NCBI GenBank assembly: GCA_947304085.1
Contig: CAMZAC010000001.1
Coordinates: 1 to 22,333, forward strand
Source: an uncultured Alphaproteobacteria bacterium
GTDB lineage: Bacteria > Pseudomonadota > Alphaproteobacteria > Rs-D84
Length of the DNA stretch: 22,333 nt
Reading direction: 5' to 3'
In this document: in pieces, positions 15,107-22,333 of the stretch
Numbering within the stretch: the first letter of the stretch is position 1
How the letters are laid out: every line of letters starts with the position of its first letter
Program-made: the position numbers and the translations under genes
Notes under the pieces: model-generated
What the model was told of the DNA's origin: nothing
The model's input: only the letters and a program-made list of their open reading frames with translations
The model's database searches: none

Positions 15107-15822
15107 AATTATTTAAGCAATTTTTGAATTTTATTTTTCCACCAACTTGTCCGATATGCGGTGATGCTGTTGAATCGCATGGTACATTGTGTGCAAAATG
15201 TTGGTCTGGGTTTAATTGGATATCTAATCCAAAATGTTTTAAATGTGGCTATCCTTTTCCAGCAAATTTAGATTTAGGACCAAAACCAATGTGTCCGCAC
15301 TGTGCAGCAGGTGAATGTGATTTGGACTATATTCGGTCTTCATGTGTTTATGACGATGTTTCCAAAAATATAATGTTGCCATTTAAGCATGCGTCAAAAC
15401 TGAAATATCAAACTATAATGTCACGAGCAATGATAAATGTTTTACGCGATTTGGATTTGGATATTGATATTGTAATGCCTGTGCCATTGGCTTGGCGACG
15501 TTTGTTTAAACGTGGATATAATCAGGCAACACTACTGGCGCGCCCAATAGCAAAGCATTTTAATGCTGTATTGGATGTGGATAGTTTATCACGAAAATAT
15601 AAACCAGACATGGGACATAAAAATGCAAAGCAGAGACGTGAAAATGTTTGTGGTGTTTTTAAGGTGGTGAAGCCGGATAAGATCAAGGGTAAAAAGATTT
15701 TGTTGGTTGATGATGTTATGACAAGTGGTGCAACATTTTATGAATTAAATCGTGTTTTGCGCAAAGCCGGTGTTTCTGCTGTATACGCAGTTTCGTTCTG
15801 TCGCGTTGTGCATGCGATTTAG
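15100..15822 (+). CDS. comF: ComF-family phosphoribosyltransferase-like protein
   Basis: The 240-residue protein has the N-terminal zinc-ribbon region of the ComF family, with four Cys pairs (CPIC, CAKC, CFKC, CPHC) within the first 70 residues. A C-terminal type I phosphoribosyltransferase fold carries the PRPP-binding motif LLVDDVMTSGAT. The internal KRGYNQATLLARPIA also matches ComF. Homologues are needed for DNA uptake in transformable bacteria but are widespread and of uncertain biochemical activity. The GTG start at 15100 yields FPPTCPICG at the expected distance from the N-terminus. There is no clear ribosome-binding site and the gene overlaps the upstream coding region by seven bases, so translation is probably coupled. 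Its TAG stop overlaps the TAA of the convergent gene. Confidence 0.9.
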   Translation: MVKLFKQFLNFIFPPTCPICGDAVESHGTLCAKCWSGFNWISNPKCFKCGYPFPANLDLGPKPMCPHCAAGECDLDYIRSSCVYDDVSKNIMLPFKHASKLKYQTIMSRAMINVLRDLDLDIDIVMPVPLAWRRLFKRGYNQATLLARPIAKHFNAVLDVDSLSRKYKPDMGHKNAKQRRENVCGVFKVVKPDKIKGKKILLVDDVMTSGATFYELNRVLRKAGVSAVYAVSFCRVVHAI

Positions 15823-16181
15823 GCCGCTGTTTTACAAAGCGAGCGTTGCAAAAAATTCGCCATTTCCAGTTCGTGATTTGTCATAGTTTGTACAGTTTCT
15901 TGCAAATCGTTTTTTTCTTTGCAGACATTTATTATATCAATCATATCTTTTTGATCTTTGGTCAAAGGCTTGCTGTTTGTCTGGTCCCATTTAACCGTCA
16001 GCACAGGTTTTTTATCTATGGATATGCTGTAATGATTTGTTGCCCAGCCGTCTTTGACAGACAATATTTCGTGCCCGTGATTGCTGAATATGGTGTATTT
16101 ATCACCATTGTCATCACGTTCGTGGTATAATCTGTTGTTGTGAATAGCTTCTTTGATAAGTATTTTAAGAACTTTGTTCAT
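15819..16181 (-). CDS. Hypothetical protein, 120 aa
   Basis: I do not recognise this small protein. It has no signal peptide or membrane helix. It has an N-terminal helix (MNKVLKILIKEAI), a middle section that looks beta-stranded (KYTIFSNHGHEILSVKDG, HYSISIDKKPVLTVKWD) and a C-terminal helical region rich in Lys, Glu and Gln. I prefer the ATG at 16181, which has AGAGGG nine bases upstream, over the in-frame ATG at 16220, which has none. It runs toward comF, and their stop codons share the four bases TTAG. With no terminator between the two, transcripts of comF and this gene would overlap. Codon use matches the neighbours. Confidence 0.6.
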   Translation of the reverse strand: MNKVLKILIKEAIHNNRLYHERDDNGDKYTIFSNHGHEILSVKDGWATNHYSISIDKKPVLTVKWDQTNSKPLTKDQKDMIDIINVCKEKNDLQETVQTMTNHELEMANFLQRSLCKTAA

Positions 16182-16259
16182 ATTCGGTCCCTCTGTTTTA
16201 TACAAATGATACGTCGTCAAAGTACCATTTGCACTAGGAATCTTTTGTTTTTCAATTAC

Positions 16260-16288
16260 TTGATTTTGCGATTTTTATCGTGTAAAAT
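16260..16288 (+). promoter_or_regulatory. Promoter of valS
   Basis: TTGATT at 16260-16265 and TAAAAT at 16283-16288 are 17 bases apart. The expected start near 16295 gives a short leader containing GAGG before the ATG at 16319. Confidence 0.5.
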
Positions 16289-16318
16289 CCGTCTGTTTAT
16301 AAACTATCGAGGCTACAA

Positions 16319-18721
16319 ATGAATATAGATTTGGGTAAAAACATAAACACACGTGATTTGGAAACCAAAATTCAGGAATTTTGGGATGCTAATAATTTTT
16401 GGGACAACGATGTCAATTCAGATAAAAAATCGTTCTGTGTAATGATGCCACCACCAAACGTGACAGGTAATTTACATATGGGGCATATTCTAGATAACAC
16501 ATTGACTGATATCATTTGTAGATATAAACGTATGTGTGGTTTTGATGTTTTATGGCAGCCAGGTTCTGACCATGCGGCAATTGCAACTCAATTATTGATT
16601 GAACGTGATTTATCCAAAAACGGAATAAATCCACATTCTTTGTCTATGGATGAAAAATTAAAATATGCATGGGATTGGTGTAAAAAATATGGCGGTCAAA
16701 TCATAGAACAATTACATACTATTGGTGCAACGCCTGTTTGGAAACGGGAACGTTTTACAATGGATGCAGGTTTATCAAGTGCAGTGACTAAATTGTTTGT
16801 TCGTATGTATAACGAAGGTTTAATTTATCGTGATAAACGTCTTGTAAATTGGTGTCCTAAACAACAAACAACAGTTTCTGATGTTGAAATTGAAACACGT
16901 GAAGAAAATGGTAAATTTTATTATTTCAATTATCCTCTTGTCGATGGCGGTTTTATTGAAATTGCGACAACACGTCCTGAAACTTTGTTTGGTGATAAGG
17001 CAATTGCAATTCATCCAGAAAACGAAAAGCTAAAACATTTAATTGGGAAAAAAGCAATTATTCCATTAACAGATATTGAAATACCGATTGTGGCTGATGA
17101 ACATGCTGACCCTGAAAAAGGAACGGGCGCGGTAAAAATTACACCTGCACATGACTTTGATGACTACGAAGTTGGTCTTCGTCATAATCTGGAACCACTT
17201 TGCATTTTGACACCAGATGCAAAATTAAATAATGAATCTGTTATACCAGAAAAATATCGTGGTATGGACAGATATGTTGCGCGCAAGGCAATTGTAGAAG
17301 ATATCGAAGCTGCCGGATTAATGACAAAAATTGAAGACAAAGTTATTCCAACACCGTATTCAGAACGTGGTGGTGTTCCTGTTGAACCAATGCTGACGAC
17401 TCAATGGTTTGTTGATGCAAAAAAATTAGCACAACCTGCGATAAAAGCTGTGGAAGAAGGCAAAATTCAATTTATGCCAGAACACAGGTATAATTTGTTT
17501 ATGTCTTGGATGAATAATATTCGTCCATGGACAATTTCGCGTCAATTATGGTGGGGACATCGTATACCGGCCTGGTATGATGAAGAAGGCAATGTTTATG
17601 TTGCAGAAACCGAAGCAGAGGCAATTGAACAATCTGGAAACAAAAAACTAACCCAAGATTCAGATACACTGGATACATGGTTTTCGTCTGGGTTGTGGCC
17701 GTTTTCAACATTGGGTTGGCCAGAACAAACACCAGAATTAAAACGTTATTATCCAACAACATATCTTTGTACGGGTTCGGATTTGATATTCTTCTGGGTT
17801 GCCCGTATGATAATGATGGGATTGTATGTTATAGGTGATGTTCCTTTCAAGACAGTTTATATGCATGGTATGGTGGTTGATGCCAAGGGTAAAAAAATGT
17901 CTAAAAGTAAGGGTAATGGAACAGATCCTGTGGATGCAATTGAAAAATTCGGTGTTGATGCTTTGCGTTATTGGGTTGCGACTGCACCAATTGGAACGAA
18001 TTTACCATATATTGAAGATGAAGTTAAACGTGGTTCTAAATTACTGACCAAATTGTGGAATGCATCGAAATATGTTTTGATGAACTTAAGTGATTTTGAT
18101 CCAAGTAGCGCAAAAGAAATTCCTGTTAGCGAAAGATTTATCGAAGACAGATGGGTATTATCTGAATTGAACAAAGCGGTCGCAGAAACGCGTAAAAATT
18201 TAGATAAATATTTCAATTATAATGCGCGTTCCGCAATTGATACATTTTTCTGGGAAATATTCTGTGATCAATATCTGGAATTTATCAAAGACAGATTTTG
18301 GTCGCCTGAAAAATATTCGCCAGAATCTAAATTGTCTGCGCAATGGACATTATATACTGTATTGCGTGCGATAATTGGTTTGTATGCACCATTTATTCCA
18401 TTTATTACTGAAGAATTGTGGCAAAAGATTTATAAACAATTTGAAGGTGGTGAAACACTGCATTTAACAAAATATCCAGAAGTTAAACCTGAATACGACA
18501 CAGATGTTGTGCAGATGAATATTGCGCTGGATATATTAAAGGCTGTTCGTGGCTTGCGTACAGAACGCAAAGTTGGTAATGGTGCAAAACTGGAAACTCT
18601 GACAATACCAAGCGGAACACCAGAAATTTTGCATGGATTGATAAAATCTGCTGCGCGTGCAAATGAAATTGTATTGGGTGATGCAATTGATTTTGTCGTT
18701 GCGCCAAATAATCAGCAATAA
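16319..18721 (+). CDS. valS: Valyl-tRNA synthetase
   Basis: The enzyme charges tRNA-Val with valine in the cytoplasm. Class I marks are PPPNVTGNLHMGH (ATP-binding H53-M-G-H56) and K526-M-S-K-S530. The CP1 editing domain, which clears mischarged threonine, is visible through TTRPETLFGD and GTGAVKITPAHDFDDYEVG. NIRPWTISRQLWWGHRIPAW and DTWFSSGLWPFSTLGWP are also standard for the family. At 800 residues it is much shorter than E. coli ValS (951) and ends soon after the anticodon-binding domain, so the C-terminal coiled-coil arm is absent; short forms of this kind exist in other bacteria. GAGG lies before the ATG. The acyl-ACP thioesterase starts 27 bases after its stop and may be cotranscribed. 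Confidence 0.95.
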   Translation: MNIDLGKNINTRDLETKIQEFWDANNFWDNDVNSDKKSFCVMMPPPNVTGNLHMGHILDNTLTDIICRYKRMCGFDVLWQPGSDHAAIATQLLIERDLSKNGINPHSLSMDEKLKYAWDWCKKYGGQIIEQLHTIGATPVWKRERFTMDAGLSSAVTKLFVRMYNEGLIYRDKRLVNWCPKQQTTVSDVEIETREENGKFYYFNYPLVDGGFIEIATTRPETLFGDKAIAIHPENEKLKHLIGKKAIIPLTDIEIPIVADEHADPEKGTGAVKITPAHDFDDYEVGLRHNLEPLCILTPDAKLNNESVIPEKYRGMDRYVARKAIVEDIEAAGLMTKIEDKVIPTPYSERGGVPVEPMLTTQWFVDAKKLAQPAIKAVEEGKIQFMPEHRYNLFMSWMNNIRPWTISRQLWWGHRIPAWYDEEGNVYVAETEAEAIEQSGNKKLTQDSDTLDTWFSSGLWPFSTLGWPEQTPELKRYYPTTYLCTGSDLIFFWVARMIMMGLYVIGDVPFKTVYMHGMVVDAKGKKMSKSKGNGTDPVDAIEKFGVDALRYWVATAPIGTNLPYIEDEVKRGSKLLTKLWNASKYVLMNLSDFDPSSAKEIPVSERFIEDRWVLSELNKAVAETRKNLDKYFNYNARSAIDTFFWEIFCDQYLEFIKDRFWSPEKYSPESKLSAQWTLYTVLRAIIGLYAPFIPFITEELWQKIYKQFEGGETLHLTKYPEVKPEYDTDVVQMNIALDILKAVRGLRTERKVGNGAKLETLTIPSGTPEILHGLIKSAARANEIVLGDAIDFVVAPNNQQ

Positions 18722-18748
18722 AAACATTTGGACAAATGGAGGGGTGCG

Positions 18749-19471
18749 ATGGTATCTAAATTAACAGAAGAACATGTATTAAAAGTGTATCAGTGTGACA
18801 GATACGGTTTTATGCGTCCAATTATGTTGATGAATGAACTTCAGGGTTTGGCGGACAAGCATGCTGATATGTTGGGTGCAGGTCGCAAATATTGTAAAGA
18901 ACACAATGTTGCCTGGGTTGTTACACATTACTTCATTGATATTATCGATATGCCACGTGCAAATGAAAAGTTGACTTATACAACATGGCCATCTGTGTCA
19001 GGCGCGTTAAAATCTGAACGTGATTTTGAAATTCGTGGTGCGGACGGTTCGTTGAAAGTTCGCGCAATCAGCCAATGGGTCTTGATAGATTTAAATACTC
19101 GTCGTCCTGCACGTATCAGTGAGGTTTTGCCAGATTGGCAGGGCTTGGACGAACGCGTTTGGGAACGTGAATTTGGTAAATGCCCTGATTTTGTGCCAAC
19201 AAAGTCTTCTGTGATGGCATGCAGATTTGACGACATAGATGTAAATCAACATATAAACAATGCGGTCTATGCGGTATGGGCGACAGAGTCAGTCGGTTTT
19301 GAATATCGCAATAAGCATAAATTGCGTGGTATGGAAATATATTTTGAACATGAAATCAGCCCCACTACACCAACTGTTCGCATAGAAGTTGCAATGGGCG
19401 AATTTGAAACGCGTCATAAAATTATGACAGACGAAACCGAACACGCAAAAATAATCTGTTATTGGGATTAA
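18749..19471 (+). CDS. Acyl-ACP thioesterase, FatA/FatB-like double hotdog
   Basis: The family releases free fatty acids by hydrolysing acyl-ACP in the cytoplasm. The 240 residues fit two hotdog folds in tandem. The first has the start pattern Y-x-C-D-x-x-G with a helix NELQGLADKHAD. The second has D164-x-N-x-H168-x-N-N171 followed by AVYAVW, the Asp/Asn/His signature that carries the catalytic residues in plant FatA and FatB. I use the ATG at 18749, six bases after GGAGG; an in-frame TTG at 18728 lies before the ribosome-binding site and is rejected. It follows valS closely and ends at a strong bidirectional terminator. Such enzymes are common in Firmicutes, Bacteroidetes and plants. In a proteobacterium it may have been acquired, which I cannot test here. 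Confidence 0.85.
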   Translation: MVSKLTEEHVLKVYQCDRYGFMRPIMLMNELQGLADKHADMLGAGRKYCKEHNVAWVVTHYFIDIIDMPRANEKLTYTTWPSVSGALKSERDFEIRGADGSLKVRAISQWVLIDLNTRRPARISEVLPDWQGLDERVWEREFGKCPDFVPTKSSVMACRFDDIDVNQHINNAVYAVWATESVGFEYRNKHKLRGMEIYFEHEISPTTPTVRIEVAMGEFETRHKIMTDETEHAKIICYWD

Positions 19472-19485
19472 ATAAAACAAGTAGT

Positions 19486-19515
19486 AAAAAAAATCGTCCG
19501 ATCGGACGATTTTTT
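19486..19515. terminator. Bidirectional intrinsic terminator between the thioesterase gene and rpmH
   Basis: TCGTCCGA-TCGGACGA at 19494-19509 is a perfect palindrome flanked by eight A on the left and six T on the right. It works as a rho-independent terminator for both converging transcripts. Its T run on the plus strand overlaps the rpmH stop codon at 19514-19516. Confidence 0.85.
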
Positions 19516-19666
19516 AATTCTTTGCAGATACGGCCAAACGTTTACGACCGCACGCGCGACGGCGACTTAAAACATCGCGTCCGCTTCTGGTAGCCATTTT
19601 TTCACGAAACCCATGTGTTTTGACACGGCGTGTTTTAGATGGTTGATATGTTCTTTTCGTTGCCAT
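19514..19666 (-). CDS. rpmH: 50S ribosomal protein bL34
   Basis: The 50-residue, strongly basic protein reads [20 protein letters not shown] at the start and continues with [20 protein letters not shown], then [10 protein letters not shown], which is the bL34 pattern (KRTYQPS, HGFR-RM-T-GR-VL-RRR-GRKRL). It is a structural protein of the large ribosomal subunit. AAAGGA lies eight bases before the ATG. In most bacteria rnpA follows rpmH directly; here the gene ends at a terminator and the next gene faces it, so rnpA must be elsewhere. It has its own promoter at 19689-19717 and may also be read from the promoter of the small gene upstream. Confidence 0.95.
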   Translation of the reverse strand: MATKRTYQPSKTRRVKTHGFREKMATRSGRDVLSRRRACGRKRLAVSAKN

Positions 19667-19688
19667 AATTAAATCCTTTTGCCCCTAT

Positions 19689-19717
19689 ATTTAATCATAC
19701 GTTTTATAAAAACGCAA
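19689..19717 (-). promoter_or_regulatory. Promoter of rpmH
   Basis: On the minus strand TTGCGT (19717-19712) and TTAAAT (19694-19689) are 17 bases apart, with TGA directly before the -10 hexamer. The expected start is near 19682, leaving a leader of about 16 bases with the ribosome-binding site. Confidence 0.55.
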
Positions 19718-19722
19718 CATTT

Positions 19723-19845
19723 TTATTTGGTTTTTTTGTCAGATTGTATAAATCCCAATTTTTTCAGGCCTTCTAAACACAACTGATATGCAAATATTGC
19801 ACCAACAAAACCCCAAAATGGTAAAAATATATTACTTACTTTCAT
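19723..19845 (-). CDS. Small membrane protein, 40 aa
   Basis: This short reading frame encodes MKVSNIFLPFWGFVGAIFAY followed by QLCLEGLKKLGFIQSDKKTK. It has one hydrophobic segment (about residues 6-24) and then an amphipathic, lysine-rich cytoplasmic tail, the layout of a small single-pass membrane protein. It stands directly behind a near-perfect sigma-70 promoter at 19873-19900 and ends just before the rpmH promoter. The ribosome-binding site is weak (CGGG, 8 bases before the ATG). No family is recognised. The strong promoter and the protein-like composition support it, but a small RNA from the same promoter cannot be excluded. Confidence 0.55.
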   Translation of the reverse strand: MKVSNIFLPFWGFVGAIFAYQLCLEGLKKLGFIQSDKKTK

Positions 19846-19872
19846 TTTAAACCCGATTGTTTTGTTGGCTTA

Positions 19873-19900
19873 ATTATAGAATACATGTGCTTTTTGTCAA
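19873..19900 (-). promoter_or_regulatory. Consensus sigma-70 promoter upstream of the 40-aa gene and rpmH
   Basis: On the minus strand TTGACA (19900-19895) and TATAAT (19878-19873) both match the consensus exactly, with a 16-base spacer. It is the best promoter in the window. Transcription would start near 19866. Confidence 0.7.
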
Positions 19901-19957
19901 GTTTATTTTGTGTCATATTTTTGTATGCATTTTATTGCTATTTTGTTGCTTTAACCC

Positions 19958-19987
19958 TTGACCAAAACATTAATTTTTTGCTATGTT
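19958..19987 (+). promoter_or_regulatory. Promoter of gyrA
   Basis: TTGACC at 19958-19963 and TATGTT at 19982-19987 are separated by 18 bases, with TGC forming an extended -10. The leader of about 24 bases carries AGGGGA before the ATG. Promoter supercoiling control, known for gyrase genes in other bacteria, cannot be judged from sequence. Confidence 0.55.
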
Positions 19988-20017
19988 CATAGTATTGAAA
20001 AATAGGGGAAAACAAGT

Positions 20018-22333
20018 ATGTCTGAAATAAACGAAATAAATGAAATCAAAGTGCCTCAATCACCAATTGAACACGAAATGCGGACCAGTTTTTTGGACTA
20101 TGCGATGTCGGTTATTGTGGATCGCGCATTGCCTGATGTTCGTGATGGATGTAAACCTGTGCATCGTCGTATTTTATATGTTATGAACGAAGTTGCGCCT
20201 GCTACAAAATCAACTGTAAAATCTGCGCGTATCGTTGGTGATGTTATGGGACGTTATCATCCACATGGGGATTCTTCAATTTATGAAGCTATGGCGCGTA
20301 TGGCCCAAGACTTTTCTATGGGTGAAATGTTGGTCCAAGGTCAAGGTAATTTTGGTTCGCGTGATGGTGATAAACCTGCTGCTATGCGTTATACAGAGGC
20401 TCGTTTGTCCAAACTTGGTGCATCGTTGATGGAAGACTTGGACAAAGATACTGTGGATTGGCAACCGAATTTTGATGGCACATTACAAGAACCAATCGTT
20501 TTACCGACTAAGTTTCCAAATTTTTTGGTAAATGGTGGTTCTGGTATTGCTGTTGGTATGGCGACAAATGTCCCAACTTACAATTTGGGCGAAGTGTGCA
20601 ATGGTATATTGGCTATTTTAAATAACAAGGATATTTCGGATGATGAATTGTTTGGAATTATACCTGGACCTGATTTTCCAACCGGTGGAATTATTATGGG
20701 GCATGCTGGCGCTTACAAGGCACACGCTACGGGTCGTGGTTCTATAATTGTTCGGTCAAAAACACATTTTGAAACTATGCATGATCATCCTGTGATTATT
20801 GTTGATGAATTGCCGTATCAGGTTAATAAATCGCAACTGATTATAAAAATCGCAGAAATGGTCAAAGATAAAAAAATCGAAGGAATCTCTGATATACGTG
20901 ATGAATCGTCCAAGGAAGGCTTGCGCGTGGTTATTGAATTGAAACGCGATGCCATACCAGATGTTGTGTTGAATCACTTGTTCCAAGATACAGAAATGCA
21001 GTCTAATTTTCCTGTCAACATGATGGCGTTAAATCGTGGCCGTCCAATGTTGTTTTCTGTTAGAACTGTGTTAGATGCGTTTATAGAATTTCGCGAAGAA
21101 GTTATTCGTCGCAGAACAATATTTGATTTGAATAAAGCACGCAATCGTGCACATACTTTGTTAGGATTGTCTGTGGCGTGCGGTAATTTGGATGAAGTAA
21201 TCAAATTAATAAAAGAATCTGCAAATCCAGACGATGCGCGTGTTGCGTTGATTTCACGTGGTTGGCCTGCGTCTGATATTGAATCGTATATTTCTTTGAT
21301 TGATGATCCAAATACGGAATACAAAGACGGGATGTTTTATATGTCCGAAGATCAAGCAAAGGCAATTTTGGAATTACAGTTGCATCGTTTGACTGGTCTG
21401 GAACGCGACAAGATTCACAATGATTTGACCGAATTAGGTGCAACAATCAAAGATTTGTTGGCCATTTTAGGCAGTCATGAACGTATTGTTCAAATTATTC
21501 GTGACGAAACGGCTGCTGTGCGTGATAACTGGTCTCAGCCACGTCGAACAGAAATATCTGATGCAGAAATTGATATAGATATTGAAGATTTAATAGCGCG
21601 TGAAGATATGGTTGTCACTGTTTCTAATACGGGCTATATCAAACGTGTTTCTTTGGATACATATCGTGCACAAAAACGTGGTGGCAAGGGACGCAATGCA
21701 ATGACAACAAAAGAGGATGATTATGTTGTAAATATGTTTGTTGCAAACACACATACACCACTGTTGTTCTTCAGTTCCAAAGGTTTGTGCTATAAACTTA
21801 AAACATATAAATTACCAGAAGCGTCTGCCGCAGGTAAAGGTCGCCCGCTGGTGAATTTGCTGCCTTTGACCGAAGGTGAAACAATAACAGCAATTTTACC
21901 TGTTCCAGAAGACGAAGTAAAACGCGTCCAAGAATCAGGGGTCGAACATTTCTTGATGTTTGCAACTGCATCTGGCACGGTGCGTCGTAATCGTATGTCT
22001 GATTTTGATTCAATTCGTAGCAATGGAAAGATTGCTATGAAATTAGATGAGGGTGATTCATTGATTTCTGTGTTGCCGTGTAATGAAGGTCAAGATGTGT
22101 TCTTGTCAACATATCGCGGTCGTTGCATAAGATTTGCTGTTCCTGAAATTCGTATATTCTCGGGCCGTAATTCAACCGGTGTTCGTGGAATATCGCTTCA
22201 GAAAGATGATTATGTAATTGGTATGGCAATGCTTAATCATGGTGAATCTGATTCTGTGGTTCGTGCCGCGTATGTAAAACAAAGTCGTGCGTTGCGTCGT
22301 GCACAAACCGGTATAGAAGAAGAAGTTCAATTG
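20018..22333 (+). CDS. gyrA: DNA gyrase subunit A (cut by the right edge)
   Basis: GyrA is the breakage-reunion subunit of DNA gyrase, which introduces negative supercoils with GyrB. The 772 visible codons are open to the window edge; the family runs to about 870-930 residues. The catalytic tyrosine is Tyr125 in [10 protein letters not shown], and [11 protein letters not shown] is typical of GyrA rather than ParC. The quinolone-target region reads [10 protein letters not shown], with Ser86 and Glu90 at the positions of E. coli Ser83 and Asp87, so the usual Ser83 resistance substitution is not present. The C-terminal pinwheel contains the GyrA box as QKRGGKG (552-558), which is needed for DNA wrapping and separates gyrase from topoisomerase IV. 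AGGGGA precedes the ATG. Confidence 0.95.
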   Translation, partial: MSEINEINEIKVPQSPIEHEMRTSFLDYAMSVIVDRALPDVRDGCKPVHRRILYVMNEVAPATKSTVKSARIVGDVMGRYHPHGDSSIYEAMARMAQDFSMGEMLVQGQGNFGSRDGDKPAAMRYTEARLSKLGASLMEDLDKDTVDWQPNFDGTLQEPIVLPTKFPNFLVNGGSGIAVGMATNVPTYNLGEVCNGILAILNNKDISDDELFGIIPGPDFPTGGIIMGHAGAYKAHATGRGSIIVRSKTHFETMHDHPVIIVDELPYQVNKSQLIIKIAEMVKDKKIEGISDIRDESSKEGLRVVIELKRDAIPDVVLNHLFQDTEMQSNFPVNMMALNRGRPMLFSVRTVLDAFIEFREEVIRRRTIFDLNKARNRAHTLLGLSVACGNLDEVIKLIKESANPDDARVALISRGWPASDIESYISLIDDPNTEYKDGMFYMSEDQAKAILELQLHRLTGLERDKIHNDLTELGATIKDLLAILGSHERIVQIIRDETAAVRDNWSQPRRTEISDAEIDIDIEDLIAREDMVVTVSNTGYIKRVSLDTYRAQKRGGKGRNAMTTKEDDYVVNMFVANTHTPLLFFSSKGLCYKLKTYKLPEASAAGKGRPLVNLLPLTEGETITAILPVPEDEVKRVQESGVEHFLMFATASGTVRRNRMSDFDSIRSNGKIAMKLDEGDSLISVLPCNEGQDVFLSTYRGRCIRFAVPEIRIFSGRNSTGVRGISLQKDDYVIGMAMLNHGESDSVVRAAYVKQSRALRRAQTGIEEEVQL

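Noticed and set aside
18728..18748. TTG start for the thioesterase
   Set aside because: It lies upstream of GGAGG, which is correctly spaced for the ATG at 18749.
1..22333. CRISPR arrays, insertion sequences, tRNA or rRNA genes
   Set aside because: I saw no regularly spaced repeats, transposase motifs, terminal inverted repeats, or cloverleaf sequences in the short intergenic gaps.

Overview
The window is an AT-rich chromosomal segment that I read as belonging to an alphaproteobacterium with a small, tightly packed genome, possibly an uncultured or host-associated one. The main reasons are an array of TrbL/VirB6-like membrane proteins (such arrays are known from Rickettsiales-type type IV secretion loci), a mraY-ftsW-murG remnant of the dcw cluster, a zinc-cysteine-free bL31, and an alphaproteobacterial-looking GyrA. 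The lineage call is inference; no 16S gene or other marker is present. The standard code applies, with TAA, TGA and TAG all used as stops. No gap between genes exceeds about 175 bases.

Region 1 (1-6503) holds polytopic membrane proteins. Four tightly spaced minus-strand genes, plus a fifth reading frame cut by the left edge, face a sixth, plus-strand gene (5214-6503) across a 71-base divergent promoter region. All complete members share one layout: N-terminal segment, membrane helices, a '[E/S/N]-P' motif, an extracytoplasmic loop usually carrying two cysteines, then more helices. They fall into two subtypes. The member at 235-1131 is separated from the reading frame at 1-225 by one in-frame TAA, and the two pieces together match the full-length paralogues, so this looks like one gene split by a nonsense codon.

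Region 2 (6504-8142) holds an orphan gene with its own promoter, then rpmE (bL31) followed by an inositol-monophosphatase-like protein that has lost its metal-binding and catalytic residues.

Region 3 (8143-13685) is cell-wall synthesis: a compact class A penicillin-binding protein (PBP1A type), then the operon mraY-ftsW-murG. These cover glycan polymerisation and crosslinking, lipid I synthesis, septal glycan polymerisation and lipid II synthesis. murD, murC, murB, ddl and ftsQ, which usually accompany them, are absent.

Region 4 (13686-19515) holds an exported OmpA-like protein overlapping comF, a convergent small orphan gene, valS, and an acyl-ACP thioesterase of the plant FatA/FatB-like family, closed by a perfect palindromic bidirectional terminator.

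Region 5 (19514-22333) holds rpmH (bL34) and a previously unlisted 40-residue membrane protein on the minus strand, divergent from gyrA, which runs off the right edge. Recognisable promoters recur, many with a TGA-extended -10 box. At three genes the -10 box lies so close to the start codon that leaderless mRNAs are likely.
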